From contig AP019514.1 in assembly GCA_007182875.1 (NCBI GenBank), forward strand, positions 2,046,001 through 2,110,000: a DNA stretch of 64,000 nt, given 5' to 3'. Shown here one piece after another: positions 10,867-21,966 of this stretch. The stretch comes from Vreelandella sulfidaeris. GTDB lineage: Bacteria > Pseudomonadota > Gammaproteobacteria > Pseudomonadales > Halomonadaceae. Position numbers and translations under genes: made by a program. The notes under the pieces are model-generated. The model searched no databases. It had not been told where the DNA came from and saw only the letters and a list, made by a program, of their open reading frames with translations. Each line of letters starts with the position of its first letter. Position 1 is the stretch's first letter.

Positions 10867-11255
10867 ATGAAACGCTTAAGCATGCGGCGCTGGCTATCAA
10901 TACTGCAAGCCCGCTCGCGATGGGTACTAACGAAAGTGATGATCGGCGGCGTAAAAATCTATCAATATACGCTCAGCCCACTGTTAGGCCCGCGCTGTCG
11001 TTTCTGGCCCAGCTGTTCGTCTTACACCATTGAAGCGATCCAGGTGCATGGACCGCTAAAGGTGGCTGGATGGCGGCGAAGCGCATCGTCAAATGCCACC
11101 CGGGCAACCCAGGTGGTATGGACCCGGTACCCGGCGGTCGAAGCGAGCAGCTTTGCCGCGAAGACGAGGATCTCCCCATCGCCCTGTTGTCGCGATCACC
11201 ATTCCCGCTAGTGTTGTTGAGCAACCTGATAAATCTTCTCAAGCATGGCATGTAA
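10867..11255 (+). CDS. yidD: Membrane protein insertion efficiency factor YidD, frameshifted
   Basis: Small amphipathic inner-membrane-associated protein that helps YidC-dependent insertion. The core [30 protein letters not shown] is interrupted by nothing, giving the diagnostic Cys-containing CRFWPSCS motif. A missing G near 11060 breaks the frame; restored, it reads [24 protein letters not shown], the usual end of the family. Beyond this the restored frame runs to 11255, overlapping the 3' end of the convergent sufE by 48 bp, whereas the unshifted frame stops at 11211. The true end is therefore uncertain. The ATG at 10867 starts right after hisI. Confidence 0.82.
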
Positions 11256-11624
11256 GCCATTGCTGCGCGTCGGCGAGAGGTGCTTGTCTAATCCCAAATC
11301 AGCCAGAAAGTGCGGTTCGGTGGCAAGGATTTCACCTGCCGTGCGGTCACTGTAGATACGCAGCAATATGGCAATCAGGCCGGACACGATAGCGGCATCG
11401 GACGTTGCTTTAAAAACCAGCTTATCGCCCTCCTCTTCACACTGCATCCAAACGTTTGACTGGCAGCCCTGAATTTTGAGCTCTTCGGTTTTCCATGCAT
11501 CGGGGAAATCAGGCAGCTGTTTGCCCATATCGATAATGTATTGATAACGGTCCATCCAGTTATCGAATATCTCAAAATCTTCGATTAGCTCTTGCTGGGC
11601 CTGTTCGGCGCCGGAAGTGCTCAT
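11208..11624 (-). CDS. sufE: SufE-like cysteine desulfuration protein
   Basis: Accepts persulfide sulfur from a cysteine desulfurase (SufS/CsdA) for Fe-S cluster or other sulfur pathways. Intact, 138 residues, family length. The catalytic cysteine is in [11 protein letters not shown] (about residue 54). Other conserved parts are [19 protein letters not shown] and [15 protein letters not shown]. No sufS, sufB or sufC gene is adjacent, so it could serve CsdA (CsdE role) instead. Convergent with yidD. Confidence 0.9.
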   Translation of the reverse strand: MSTSGAEQAQQELIEDFEIFDNWMDRYQYIIDMGKQLPDFPDAWKTEELKIQGCQSNVWMQCEEEGDKLVFKATSDAAIVSGLIAILLRIYSDRTAGEILATEPHFLADLGLDKHLSPTRSNGLHAMLEKIYQVAQQH

Positions 11625-11684
11625 GCTATTTCCTTCTCAATTGAAATTGGCTTGTACTGGCGACTGACATTTTGAGTCATAGGA

Positions 11685-12864
11685 TTATTCACTATGCCCA
11701 TTATAACGGTTCGAAGGAGTCTTGAGGGAAGTTGCGTAGGAAACAGTCAATCGGTGGCGCTGCTGCTCGCGATGCCACTCATCGTCTTCGCTATGGAGAT
11801 AGCGTGAGGTGGTGTCGAGGCGCGCGTGTCGAGCGCTTTCGGCCAGATGGCGTAAACTAATACCTGATTGAGCCTGGTGGGTAATCGATGTATGCCGTAA
11901 CCAATGTGGTGTTGCCAATTTAAGTGCGGTCACATATTCCGGTGCGCCGTCGCTATCTTCAAGTGCTTGCGCAGCCTGCAGAAACGTAGCGCGAATAAGT
12001 CGATAAAGCTGGTTATGGCCCAGACCACGCTGACCATCCAGCGCGCGAAGCACCGGTGCTTCAGCGTCAAACTGACCAGGATATTCAGGCAATTCCAACG
12101 CATGGCGCCACTGTCGCAGACAATCAAGCATATCGTCAGGCAGCGGAATGCGTGCCGTCTTGCTGCCCTTGCCTACTACGCTCCACCACCAGCGCCCTTC
12201 GCTGCGCTGGAAATCTCCCATACGCGCATCGGCCATCTCGCTAATGCGCGGTGCCAGCAAATAGGCAAAACCAAAGATAAAGCGTCGTCGAGCATGTTCA
12301 AAACAAGCACGACTGCCCTTCCCGGGCTCTAACGGGCTATTCAACCACTCCCACAGCCACGCCCACAAATCACTTTCTAAATAGCGCTCAACGCGCGGCG
12401 TTTGATTATTTAAGCGCCGAGATTTGTCGCGCATCAAGCGAAACGGATTATGGCTAACCCACCCTGCTTCCACCAGCCAGGCAAACATACCCTGCAGGAT
12501 CACCAAGCTCTGGCGTCGGCTAGCGGGCGATAAGGGCCCACGAAACGGCCGCCATTCCGGATGTGCACGTGGCTTTGGATGGCCCCACCCATTGGTCACT
12601 GGGGTTAGGATCGGAAAGAAATAGCTCAAACCGACGCAGTGTTTCTCGATTTATATTCCTCAGCGTAAGCCCTTGGCTAGTCAGCCAGAGCAGCAGTCGC
12701 TCCGACTCGCGACGGTAGGCTTTCCAGGTTTGTGGGCTATCCACGTACTCTTCAAGCCACGCGGTCACTGCCTGGGCATCGCTTTGGGCGCTAATAAGCC
12801 CACCTCTCGGCGACTCTTGCAATATTAGTAGTTGATCAATAGGTGTAATAACTTCGTTCGCCAT
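11685..12864 (-). CDS. Tyrosine recombinase / site-specific integrase, frameshifted
   Basis: Restored protein of about 392 residues, larger than XerC/XerD (about 300). An N-terminal SAM-like core-binding domain (AWLEEYVDSPQTWKAYRRESERLLLW) is followed by the catalytic domain. All catalytic positions are visible: Arg in LAPRISEMADARMGDF, Lys in VVGKGSKTARIPLP, HxxR in PHWLRHTSITHQ, the second His in SARHARLDTT and the nucleophile Tyr in SRYLHSEDDE. One indel near 12580 joins the two frames. It is divergent from the KfrA_N gene across 267 bp that carry an inverted repeat (12951-12986). No phage genes, tRNA or relaxase are near, so it is not an obvious prophage integrase. Confidence 0.88.
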
Positions 12865-12950
12865 GCTCGCCCGTCCCTGCTCTCTTTTTTTAGCAGTCTT
12901 CTTTTAGCAGTTTGTACATTACCTGGCCTTAAGTGTGCCTTTATAGCTGT

Positions 12951-12986
12951 ATAAATTCAAGATAAGACGAGTAATCTTGAATTTAT
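12951..12986. promoter_or_regulatory. Perfect 13-bp inverted repeat with 10-bp core (possible recombination site or operator)
   Basis: Arms ATAAATTCAAGAT (12951-12963) and ATCTTGAATTTAT (12974-12986) are exact reverse complements around the core AAGACGAGTA. There is no T-run, so it is not a terminator, and it lies in the divergent promoter region between the tyrosine recombinase and the KfrA_N gene. The architecture (two 13-bp arms, short asymmetric core) resembles lox and FRT sites, whose cores are 8 bp. It could equally be an operator for the neighbouring DNA-binding protein. The match is seen; the role is inferred. Confidence 0.6.
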
Positions 12987-13009
12987 CACCGGTAGGATAA
13001 ATATAATTA

Positions 13010-13030
13010 CGTAATATGTAATACGTAATA
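13010..13030. repeat. Three tandem heptamers, YGTAATA
   Basis: CGTAATA, TGTAATA and CGTAATA follow one another without spacing at 13010-13016, 13017-13023 and 13024-13030. They lie about 100 bp before the KfrA_N start, close to the inverted repeat. Iterated short sites like this are typical operators or iterons of plasmid-type DNA-binding proteins; binding by this protein is only inferred. Confidence 0.55.
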
Positions 13031-13131
13031 ATTGCCTTTTATAGCTTAACTACCCACAATGGTGGCTTTAAAAGGGTTGCTCAAGCGCAGCAGTACAACT
13101 CGCTAGTAAGAACACAAGGAAGGAAGGCAAC

Positions 13132-14208
13132 ATGGCCCGCAGCGGCATCCAATACAGTGATGTTCAACACGCCATAGATGCGCTCTTGGAGCGTGGTGAT
13201 ACACCCAGCGTGCAGCGTATTCGTGACGTGCTGGGCACAGGCAGCTTCACGACGATTAGCGACCACTTCCGCTTATGGCGCAGCGAGCGTGAGCAAAATC
13301 GTGATGTGCCGCCGCCAAAGGGGGGTGCCCGAAGCGGTGGTGTCAATGGCCAGCGAGCTGTGGCGCGAGGCTCAGGAGGTAGCAAATCAAGCGCTGCTCC
13401 ATTATCGCGAAGATGCCAATCGCCAAGTGGAAAACGCTCAGCAGCTCGCAGAAGACGCTAAACAGCAGGCGGCAAATGCCGAGCAGCGTGAAAGCGCCCT
13501 CGCTGAGCACTTGCGTCATATGGAGCAGCGCATGGAGGCGTTAAATCGAGAATTGGCCGCTAGCCAAACCAGCGAACATCACTGGCATCAAAAAAGCCGA
13601 AGCAGCGCAAGAAGAAGTAACTCAATTGAAGCAGGTACAACAGCAGTTAGAAAGCCAGGCAGGCGAACAGCGCAAGGCACATAGCAACGCCCTCAGCGAG
13701 CAACAGGTAGCGTGGGAGCAGCGTTTAGCCCAAGAGGAGCAGCGCCATGAAGCAGCTGAAGGAAGGCTGATGGCGATGCTGGATAGCACCTCAGCAGGCA
13801 CGCGCCCAGGAAGAGAAGAATTTCCAAAAACGTCTGCAGCAGTCTGAGCAGCGTATTGAGACATTGAGTCAGGAGCTAAAGGCAAAGCAGCAGGCCCTGC
13901 ATCAACTACAGCTTGAAGCCAGTGAACGCGAGCAACAGCTAAGTGAGCAGAAGCAGCATATGACGGTATTGGAGACGCATGAGAAAGCGCTGACCCAGCA
14001 GCTAAATGAGGCTGAAGCCGCGCTAAACAGCCAAGCCCAGCAGCATGCCGAGCGCGAAGCTGCGCTACAGCAAGCGTGGCAAGAGAAGCTTTGGAGCCGC
14101 ATGGAAGCGCTGCAAACACAGCTAACGGCACTCCCCGATGCGCTTTCAAAAAGAACAGTGAGCCAGGCCAGTAATCAACCTGGAGACGAAAAAAAGCCCA
14201 GCGATTGA
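13132..14208 (+). CDS. KfrA_N-domain DNA-binding protein with long coiled coil, frameshifted
   Basis: Restored length about 358 residues. The first 60 residues match the KfrA N-terminal (plasmid replication region DNA-binding) type: GIQYSDVQHAIDALLERGDTP, SVQRIRDVLGTGSFTTISDHFRLW. The rest is an Ala/Gln/Glu-rich coiled coil with many QQL, AEQRE and QELKAKQQAL heptads, as in plasmid KfrA. Frames break near 13318, 13600 and 13805, the first in a GGGG run. Start ATG has AAGGAAGG upstream. In plasmids KfrA autoregulates and supports stability; here it is chromosomal and divergent from a tyrosine recombinase. It may control or assist that enzyme. Confidence 0.82.
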
Positions 14209-14220
14209 AGCTGGGCTTTT
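14192..14220. terminator. Bidirectional terminator between KfrA_N gene and nfuA
   Basis: AAAAGCCCAGC and GCTGGGCTTTT form a perfect 11-bp stem with a short loop (GATTGAA), with A-run on the left and T-run on the right. It overlaps the last codons of the KfrA_N gene and lies just before the nfuA stop, so it can serve both convergent transcripts. Confidence 0.85.
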
Positions 14221-14237
14221 GCCTTACCCTCGCTAAT

Positions 14238-14854
14238 TTAGCGGTAGTAGGCGTTAGTGGTATCGCTGTGATCGGTAACGTCGCGAATACCGGCAAGCTC
14301 TGGAATGCGCTCCATCAGGGTTTTCTCAACGCCATCTTTCAGGGTTAAATCAACCGCCGCGCAGCCTTGGCAACCTCCGCCAAAAGCTAAGACAGCGTAT
14401 TGCTGCTCAGTTAGCTCAACCAGTTTAATTTCGCCGCCGTGGGCCGCCAGCCCAGGATTGATCTCGCTGTAGAGCACGTAGTTAATGCGGTCCTCAAGCG
14501 GGCTATTAGCGTTTACCTTCGGCATCTTAGCGTTAGGTGCTTTGATCGTCAGTTGACCGCCCATCCGGTCTGCATTGAAGTCGACTACCGCTTCTTCCAA
14601 AAAGGCCAAACTGTTTTTGTCGAGATAGACGTTGATCTTCTCAAGTTCCAACAGCACATCCGTCGGCTCGCCGGGGCGGCAATAGGCTAGGCAAGTCTCT
14701 GCGTAAGGTGTGCCCGGCTGGGTAATAAAGATACGCACGGCGATGCCTTCAACGTTCTGCTTTTCCAGCAATTCCGCGAGGTACGCTTGGGCACTATCGG
14801 TAATATCAATACCTTGAGTATCGACATTGGTGTCTTTTCGCTAATCGTGGTCAT
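14238..14854 (-). CDS. nfuA: Fe-S biogenesis protein NfuA, frameshifted near the start
   Basis: Carrier that binds and delivers 4Fe-4S clusters. The N-terminal half is a degenerate A-type domain ([21 protein letters not shown]); the C-terminal Nfu domain has [21 protein letters not shown] with the CxxC cluster ligands. I place the start at the ATG at 14854: the first residues MTTISEK join, after removal of one base near 14830, to [20 protein letters not shown], the family's usual N-terminus. Restored length is about 205 residues. The gene is divergent from metH, a plausible common cofactor theme but not proof of joint control. Confidence 0.92.
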
Positions 14855-15147
14855 GAGGGCTGTCTTCCTCCCGTGGTAGTGGCTCGGCCACTTCACATGT
14901 CGTTTGACACCATGGTAAGCAAAACGGCGCGCTGACACAATCCCGACTGTTTTAGTCGGCTATTTTTATCATAACTTATCAAGAATACGTGTTGATTGTC
15001 TTTCTATATGCATCGTATAGCGACCTGCAGGGGCGCCTTTTGCTGTCCCTTTGTTATCATTGTGCGCCTCTTTACGACAGATGCTGCTTTTCCGACGATA
15101 ACAACATCCCCTTTGACGACTGTGACGCTGGAGAACTCCCCCCTGCC

Positions 15148-18100
15148 ATGGCTGATAGTGCTTTGACCGCAACCCTCACCCAACGCCTCGCTGACCGTAT
15201 CTTGATTCTGGATGGCGGCATGGGAACCATGCTGCAGAATGCCCAGTTGAGCGAAGAGGATTTTCGTGGCGAACGATTCAGCGACTGGCCGTCGGATCTC
15301 AAAGGCAACAACGACCTGCTTGCGCTCACCTGCCCTGATTTAGTTGCGCGTATACACCGCGACTATTTAGAGGCCGGCGCAGATATCATCGAGACCAACA
15401 CCTTTAATAGCACCCAGCTGTCGCAGTCTGATTATGGTATGGAAACGCTGGTAGTCGAACTCAACCGTGAGTCAGCGCGTCTTGCCCGTGAAGTGTGCGA
15501 TGCCGTCGCCGCCGAAACCGGCGTGCCACGCTATGTTGCTGGCGTGTTAGGCCCCACGTCGCGCACTGCTTCGCTGTCGCCGGATGTCAATGATCCCGCC
15601 AAGCGTAACGTCACCTTTGATGAGCTGCGTGAGAACTACTATGAAGCCGCCGAAGCGCTAATCGCTGGCGGCGCCGATTTGATCATGATCGAAACGATCT
15701 TCGATACGCTCAACGCCAAGGCGGCGATTTACGCCCTTGAAGAGCTGTTCGACGATCGCGGCGAGCGCTTGCCGGTCATGATCTCTGGCACGATCACCGA
15801 TGCATCGGGGCGTACGCTCTCTGGCCAAACCACCGAGGCCTTCTGGAACTCGGTGCGCCACGCTCAGCCGCTATCCGTCGGCTTGAACTGTGCCTTGGGC
15901 GCCGAAGAGCTACGCCCTTACCTCGAAGAGCTCTCCACCAAGGCCGACACCTTCGTCTCTGCGCACCCCAACGCGGGGTTACCCAACGAATTCGGTGAGT
16001 ACGACCAAACACCCGAAGAGATGTCCGACATCGTCAGCGAGTTCGCTTCAAGCGGCTTGGTCAACATTATCGGCGGTTGCTGCGGCTCCACGCCTGAGCA
16101 CATTCGCGCCATTGCCGATTCCGTGCGTGATATGGCACCGCGGGTTATTCCTGAGCGCAGCCGCGCCTGCCGCTTATCCGGGTTAGAGCCGTTCAACATT
16201 GAGGCGGATTCGCTCTTCGTTAACGTCGGTGAGCGTACCAACGTTACCGGTTCGGCGCGTTTCAAGCGCTTGATCGTAGAAGAGGACTTCACCACGGCGC
16301 TGGAAGTCGCCCTTGAGCAAGTGGAGAACGGTGCCCAGGTCATCGACATTAATATGGACGAGGGGATGCTCGAGTCCAAGGAAGCCATGGAGCGCTTTCT
16401 TAACCTGATTGCCGGTGAACCCGATATTGCGCGCGTTCCGATCATGATCGACTCCTCCAAATGGGAGATCATCGAAGCGGGGCTAAAGTGCGTTCAAGGC
16501 AAAGCGGTAGTGAACTCCATTTCACTCAAAGAAGGTGAAGCCGCCTTCCGTGAGCAGGCGACCAAATGCCGCCGCTTTGGTGCTGCCATTGTCGTCATGG
16601 CCTTTGATGAAGAAGGTCAGGCAGACACCTTCGCGCGTAAAACCGAGATTTGCCAGCGCGCCTACCGCTTGCTTGTCGATGAAATCGGCTTCCCTGCCGA
16701 AGACATCATCTTTGACCCGAATATTTTGCCATCGCCACGGGGATCGAAGAGCACAACAATTACGCGGTCGACTTTATCGAGGCGACCCAGTGGATTCGCG
16801 ACAACCTGCCCCACGCCATGGTATCTGGCGGTGTTTCCAACGTGTCGTTCTCGTTCCGTGGCAACAACCCGGTGCGCGAAGCGATTCACTCGGCGTTTCT
16901 TTATCACGCCATTCGCGCGGGCCTTACCATGGGCATCGTCAACGCGGGCCAACTCGCGGTTTATGACGATCTTCCCGCCGAGCTGCGCGAAGCCGTCGAA
17001 GACGTGGTGCTCAACCGCCGCAGCGATGGCACCGAACGATTGCTGGATATTGCCGATAAATATAAAGGCGATGGCAGCGGCGCGGCCAAGAAAGAAGACC
17101 TTGAGTGGCGCAGCTGGCCGGTCAATAAGCGTATCGAGCATGCGCTGGTGAAAGGCATTACCGCCTATATCGAAGATGATACCGAACAGGCCCGTGCCCA
17201 GGCGGAGCGCCCTATCGAAGTGATCGAAGGCCCGCTAATGGATGGCATGAACGTGGTCGGCGATCTGTTTGGTGACGGCAAGATGTTCCTGCCTCAGGTC
17301 GTCAAATCGGCGCGAGTGATGAAGCAAGCCGTTGCTTATCTCATTCCTTATATCGAAGCAGAAAAGAGCGAAGAGACCAAGGCCAAGGGCAAAATCGTCA
17401 TGGCGACGGTAAAGGCGATGTTCACGATATCGGTAAAAATATCGTGGGCGTCGTGCTGCAGTGTAATAACTACGAAGTGATCGACCTTGGTGTCATGGTC
17501 GCGGCAGATAAAATCCTGCAAGCCGCCAAAGAGCATAACGCCGATATTATCGGACTTTCCGGGCTGATCACCCCGTCGCTGGATGAAATGGTGCACGTGG
17601 CCAAAGAGATGCAGCGCCGGGGTATGGACCTCCCTTGTTAATCGGTGGTGCAACCACCTCTAAAGCGCATACTGCAGTGAAAATCGAGCCTCAGTACGAG
17701 CACCCGGTGATCTACGTTACCGATGCCTCTCGCGCGGTTGGTGTAGCGGGTAAATTACTCACGCCTGCTTTAAAAACACCCTACGTGACCGAGATCCGAG
17801 AAGAGTACGAAAAGTTCGTGAGCGTAATGCCAAGCGCCGCCCCAAAGCAGCGGATCTGGACTACACCCAAGCTCGCAAGCGTCGCTTCCGTACCGACTGG
17901 AACGCCCATACCCCAGCCGAGCCCAATATGCTGGGGCTAAAAACGTTCGATGACTACGACCTCGAAGAGTTGATCGAGCGCATCGACTGGACGCCCTTCT
18001 TTATGAGTTGGCAGCTAGCGGGCAAGTACCCCAAGATTCTTGAAGATAAGGTGGTAGGTGAAGCTGCCCGCAATCTGTTTGAAGACGCCAAGGTTATGCT

Positions 18101-18838
18101 GCGCAAATTGGTTGATGAGAAACGTGTTCAAGCGCGTGGCGTTATTGGCCTATGGCCCGCCAACAGCGTCGATGATGATGTGATTGAAGTGTATGCCGAC
18201 GAGTCGCGCAGCGAAGTGATAGAGCGGCTACACCACATTCGCCAGCAGACTACGAAAGGCCGCGATGGCATTTGCTACAGCCTGGCCGATTTCATTGCGC
18301 CCAAAGAGAGCGGCAAAGCCGACTGGATCGGCGGTTTCGCAGTCACTACTGGCCACGGTGTCGATGAGCTCTCCAAAGCGTACGAGGCGGCCGGTGATGA
18401 CTACAATGCAATCATGGTGCAGGCATTAACGGATCGCCTGGCGGAAGCCTTTGCCGAACGTATGCACGAACGCGTGCGCAAAGAGTTCTGGGGCTATGTG
18501 CCGGATGAAACGTTGGACAACGATGCTCTGATTGCCGAGAAATATCAGGGCATCCGCCCTGCCCCTGGCTACCCCGCCTGTCCGGATCATACCGAAAAGC
18601 GACGCTCTTCCGGCTGCTCGATGCCACCGAAAATACCGGTTTGGCATTGACTGAAAACTTCGCCATGTGGCCAGCGGCCGCCGTTTCTGGATGGTACTTT
18701 GCGCATCCGCAGTCGAAGTACTTCTCGACGGGCAAAATCACGCGGGATCAAGTCGAAGCTATCGCCGCGCGTAAACAGATGCCCCTGGAGGAAATGGAGC
18801 GCTGGCTCTCACCGGTGCTCTCTTACGACCCGAGCTGA
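15148..18838 (+). CDS. metH: Cobalamin-dependent methionine synthase, frameshifted
   Basis: Transfers a methyl group from 5-methyltetrahydrofolate via cobalamin to homocysteine. Restored length about 1230 residues, as expected. Domains in order: homocysteine-binding ([32 protein letters not shown] with zinc cysteines), pterin-binding ([25 protein letters not shown]), cobalamin-binding with GDVHDIGKN whose His coordinates cobalt, and the SAM-dependent reactivation domain at the C-terminus ([15 protein letters not shown]). Frames break near 16735, 17412, 17637, 17825 and 18565-18640. The ATG at 15148 has GGAG 12 bases upstream; no cobalamin or SAM riboswitch pattern is evident in its leader. 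MATE follows after 3 bp. Confidence 0.95.
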
Positions 18839-18841
18839 CCA

Positions 18842-20169
18842 ATGCTGTTTGTCGCTCGCCGTCATGGCAAGGTTATTCGCCTTGCCTTGCCTATCATGCT
18901 GGGCATGCTCTCGCAAAGCATGCTCAACTTGATCGATGCCGCCCTGGTGGGGCATTTAGGCGAAGTGGCTCTTGCCGGGGTAGGCGTGGGCGGTTACGCC
19001 ATGTTTATGCTTAGCGCAATTGTGTTTGGCCTCTCTTCCAGCGTGCAGTCACAAACTGCTCAGCGCATGGGGGCTGCCCATACGGAGATAGCCCATCCAC
19101 TTAACTCGGGGCTGGTGATCGGGTTTGGTGTTGCTTTGCCGCTGTCACTCTTGGCTTGGTGGCAAGCGCCACTGCTGATTGGCTTGATTAGCCAAGCTGA
19201 TGATGTCCAAAGCGTCGCTGTGGACTACTTTCGTTGGCGGGTGTTGTCACTAGTGGCCATCGCACTTACGCTCTGCTTTCGTGGCTACTGGAATGGTCGC
19301 CAGCAAACGCATCTCTACTTGCGTATCATCGTGGCGGTTCACTTGATTAATGTGGTGGTCAGCGCGGGGTTAATCTATGGATTTGCCGGGCTCCCCAAAA
19401 TGGGCGCAAGCGGTGCAGGTGCGGGGACTACACTGTCGCTGTTTATTGGCTTGCTTGTTTGGTGTTGGGTGAGTATTAAAAGCCCTGCTATTCAACATTT
19501 GTTACCCCGTACACCTTGCTTAGCCAGCCTAAGTACGACCCTGCTACTTGCTGCCCCCATTCTTTGCAGCAGCTTTTATTTGCAGCGGGTTATGCGGTAC
19601 TTATTTGGTTACTTAGCCAATTGGGTACGGCCAGTGTCGCGGTTGGCCATGTGTTGATTAATCTTTCATTGCTGCTTATTTTGCCGGGGTGGGCATTGGC
19701 GTTGCTGTAATGAGTTTAGTGGGTGAGGCATTAGGCCGAGATGCTCAACACGAAGCCCACCGCTGGGGCTGGATGCACTCCGTGTCGCCTGGCTGGTACT
19801 GTTGGTGCTGGCGCTACCCATGCTGATAGTGCCCGAGCAAGTACTCACCATCTTTTTTACTAACAGTGAGCTAGTGGCGCTGGGTAAACTTCCACCGCAA
19901 CTGACCGGCGTGATGATTGTGCTGGATGCGGCCGCTTTAGTACTCGCCCAGGCTTTAATGGGCGCGGGCGCTCAACGCACGGTGATGATGCTAACCCTAA
20001 GCATGCAATGGCTACTTTTCCCTTGGCTTGGTGGGTAGGGATCGGTTTAGACCAGGGCTTATTAGGCATCTGGCTTATGCAACTACTCTACCGATTGATA
20101 AACTCGGCCGGATTTTTTATGGGTGTGGCAGCGCCGCTGGCTAGCCCCAGCCTTCTAACTGGCTGCTAA
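18842..20169 (+). CDS. MATE-family efflux transporter, frameshifted
   Basis: Restored protein of about 442 residues with 12 predicted membrane helices in two MatE repeats, the standard design of cation-coupled multidrug exporters. The first repeat is intact (MLGMLSQSMLNLIDAALVGHLG, FGLSSSVQSQTAQRMGA). The second is split by indels between about 19540 and 20035; readable pieces are GTASVAVGHVLINLSLLLI, VMSLVGEALGRDAQHEA and ALVLAQALMGAGAQRTVM. It starts 3 bp after metH and is likely co-transcribed. A NorM-like role is possible; the substrate cannot be told. Confidence 0.85.
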
Positions 20170-20314
20170 ACTCATACTGTGGTTTCTAAATAGCTTTTAG
20201 AGATAAAAGATAATTATATATTCTTTTGTAGAATATGACGCCCGCGTTAAGGTGACGCTACATTAACGTCCGTCTCAACGTGACCATTTCGCTTTTTTAG
20301 CAGGATCGTGCCAC

Positions 20315-21966
20315 ATGTACCGTTATGATATTCACGACCAAACACTGGTTGATGAGCGTGTCGCTCAGTTCCGCGACCAAATGGAACGCTACCGCGCTGG
20401 GCGTTTGGGTGAAGAAGAGTTCCGCCCACTAAGGTTGCAGAACGGCCTCTATATTCAACGCCATGCGCCTATGCTGCGTATTGCGATACCCTACGGCATG
20501 CTGGCGGGTAACCAGCTGCGTGCGCTGGCTGAGATTACCCGTCGCTACGACCGTGGCTATGGCCACTTTACGACACGGCAGAATTTACAGCTGAACTGGC
20601 CTGCGCTTGAAGACGTGCCGGATATTCTGGCCGATTTAGCCAAGGTGCAGATGCACGCGATTCAGACTAGCGGTAACTGCATCAGGAATACGACCAGCGA
20701 CCAGTTTGCAGGCATCGCCAACGATGAAGTAGAAGACCCGCGCCCCTGGTGCGAACTAATTCGCCAGTGGTCTACCCTGCACCCTGAGTTTGCCTATCTG
20801 CCGCGTAAGTTCAAAATCGCGGTTAGCGGTGCAGCCCAAGATCGTGCCGCGATTCAGGTCCACGATATTGGTCTGCGTCTCTGGTATAACGCCGATGGCG
20901 AGCTGCGCGTCAAAGTGTTAGCCGGAGGTGGCCTGGGCCGCACCCCATGATTGCGGATGTCGTGCGCGAAGATCTGCCTTGGCAGCATCTGCTGACCTAT
21001 CTGGAAGCCTGTGTGAGGGTTTATAACCAGTTCGGCCGTCGTGACAACAAGTTCAAGGCGCGGATTAAAATTCTTGTTAAAGCGTTAGGCATTGATGAAT
21101 TCCGCCGCCGCGTCGATGAAGAGTGGGCGCACTTGAAAGACGGCCCGCAAACACTCAACCAAGCCGCGGTCGATGCCGCAAAAGGCCACTTCCCAGAGCC
21201 GGATCGCCGCCCGGTGGCAGAAAACGCCACTGAAGTGTTTGATCAGCTGCGCGCTGAAAACCGTAGCTTTGCGCGCTTTGTAACCAATAACGTTACTGAT
21301 CACAAAGTGCCTGGATACAAAGCAGTGACGCTTTCCCTGAAACGTCGTGAACATGCCCCTGGCGATGTGACCGCCGATCAGATGGAGGCCGTTGCTGATC
21401 TGGCCGATCGCTACAGCTTTGGTGAAGTGCGGGTTACCCACGAGCAGAACCTGGTACTTTCAGACGTGCCGGTCGATGAGTTGGAAGCGCTGTGGCAAGA
21501 GCTCGAATCGCTGGGCATGGCCAATCCGACGGTGGGTACGCTCAACGATATTATCTGCTGCCCTGGCGGCGATTACTGCAGCTTGGCTAATGCGGTGTCT
21601 ATTCCCATTGCCCAGGCGCTGCAGGAGCGCTTTGAAGACCTGGATTTCCTTTACGACTTGGGGCCGCTGGATTTGAACATTTCCGGCTGCATGAATGCCT
21701 GTGGCCACCACCATGTCGGCCATATCGGTATCCTGGGTGTCGATAAAAAAGGCGAAGAGTTCTACCAGATCTCCATTGGCGGTAACTCCACCGATGATGC
21801 GTCTCTGGGTAAAATTCTCGGCCCCTCATTTTTCCGCTCTGACGTGCCGGATGTGGTCGAAAAAGTGTTGGAAGTCTATGTGGCGCAGCGCCATGAAGAC
21901 GAGCGCTTCCTGGACACTTACCGCCGTATTGGCTTAAAACCCTTCAAGGAGCGTGTTTATGCCTAA
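20315..21966 (+). CDS. cysI: Nitrite/sulfite reductase haemoprotein (CysI-type), frameshifted
   Basis: Sirohaem and 4Fe-4S enzyme reducing sulfite to sulfide for assimilation. Restored length about 550 residues. It has the two-fold ferredoxin-like half domains (RIAIPYGMLAGNQLRALAEI, GHFTTRQNLQLNW, TSGNCIRNTTSDQF) and the cluster/sirohaem motif ICCPGGDYCSLA ... ISGCMNACGHHHVGHIG with the four ligand cysteines. One C missing from a C-run near 20943 breaks the frame. It is followed by and overlaps a DUF934 gene, the usual partner in proteobacteria lacking cysJ, which supports sulfite rather than nitrite as substrate. Confidence 0.9.

Noticed and set aside
11685-12864. Prophage integrase marking a prophage or island
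   Set aside because: No phage genes, tRNA target or flanking att repeats were found on either side; neighbours are housekeeping genes.
13622-14296. A 224-codon minus-strand ORF antisense to the KfrA_N gene
   Set aside because: It is an Ala/Leu/Ser-rich shadow of the Gln/Glu/Ala-rich coiled coil; no ribosome site and it overlaps the nfuA 3' end.
14943-14959. CCGAC/GTCGG hairpin upstream of metH as a riboswitch
   Set aside because: It is a 5-bp stem with a T-rich tail only; no cobalamin or SAM riboswitch consensus is recognisable around it.
16735-18640. Programmed frameshifting or split gene in metH
   Set aside because: Several breaks in one gene, without slippery site plus structure, in a window full of similar indels; sequencing error is simpler.
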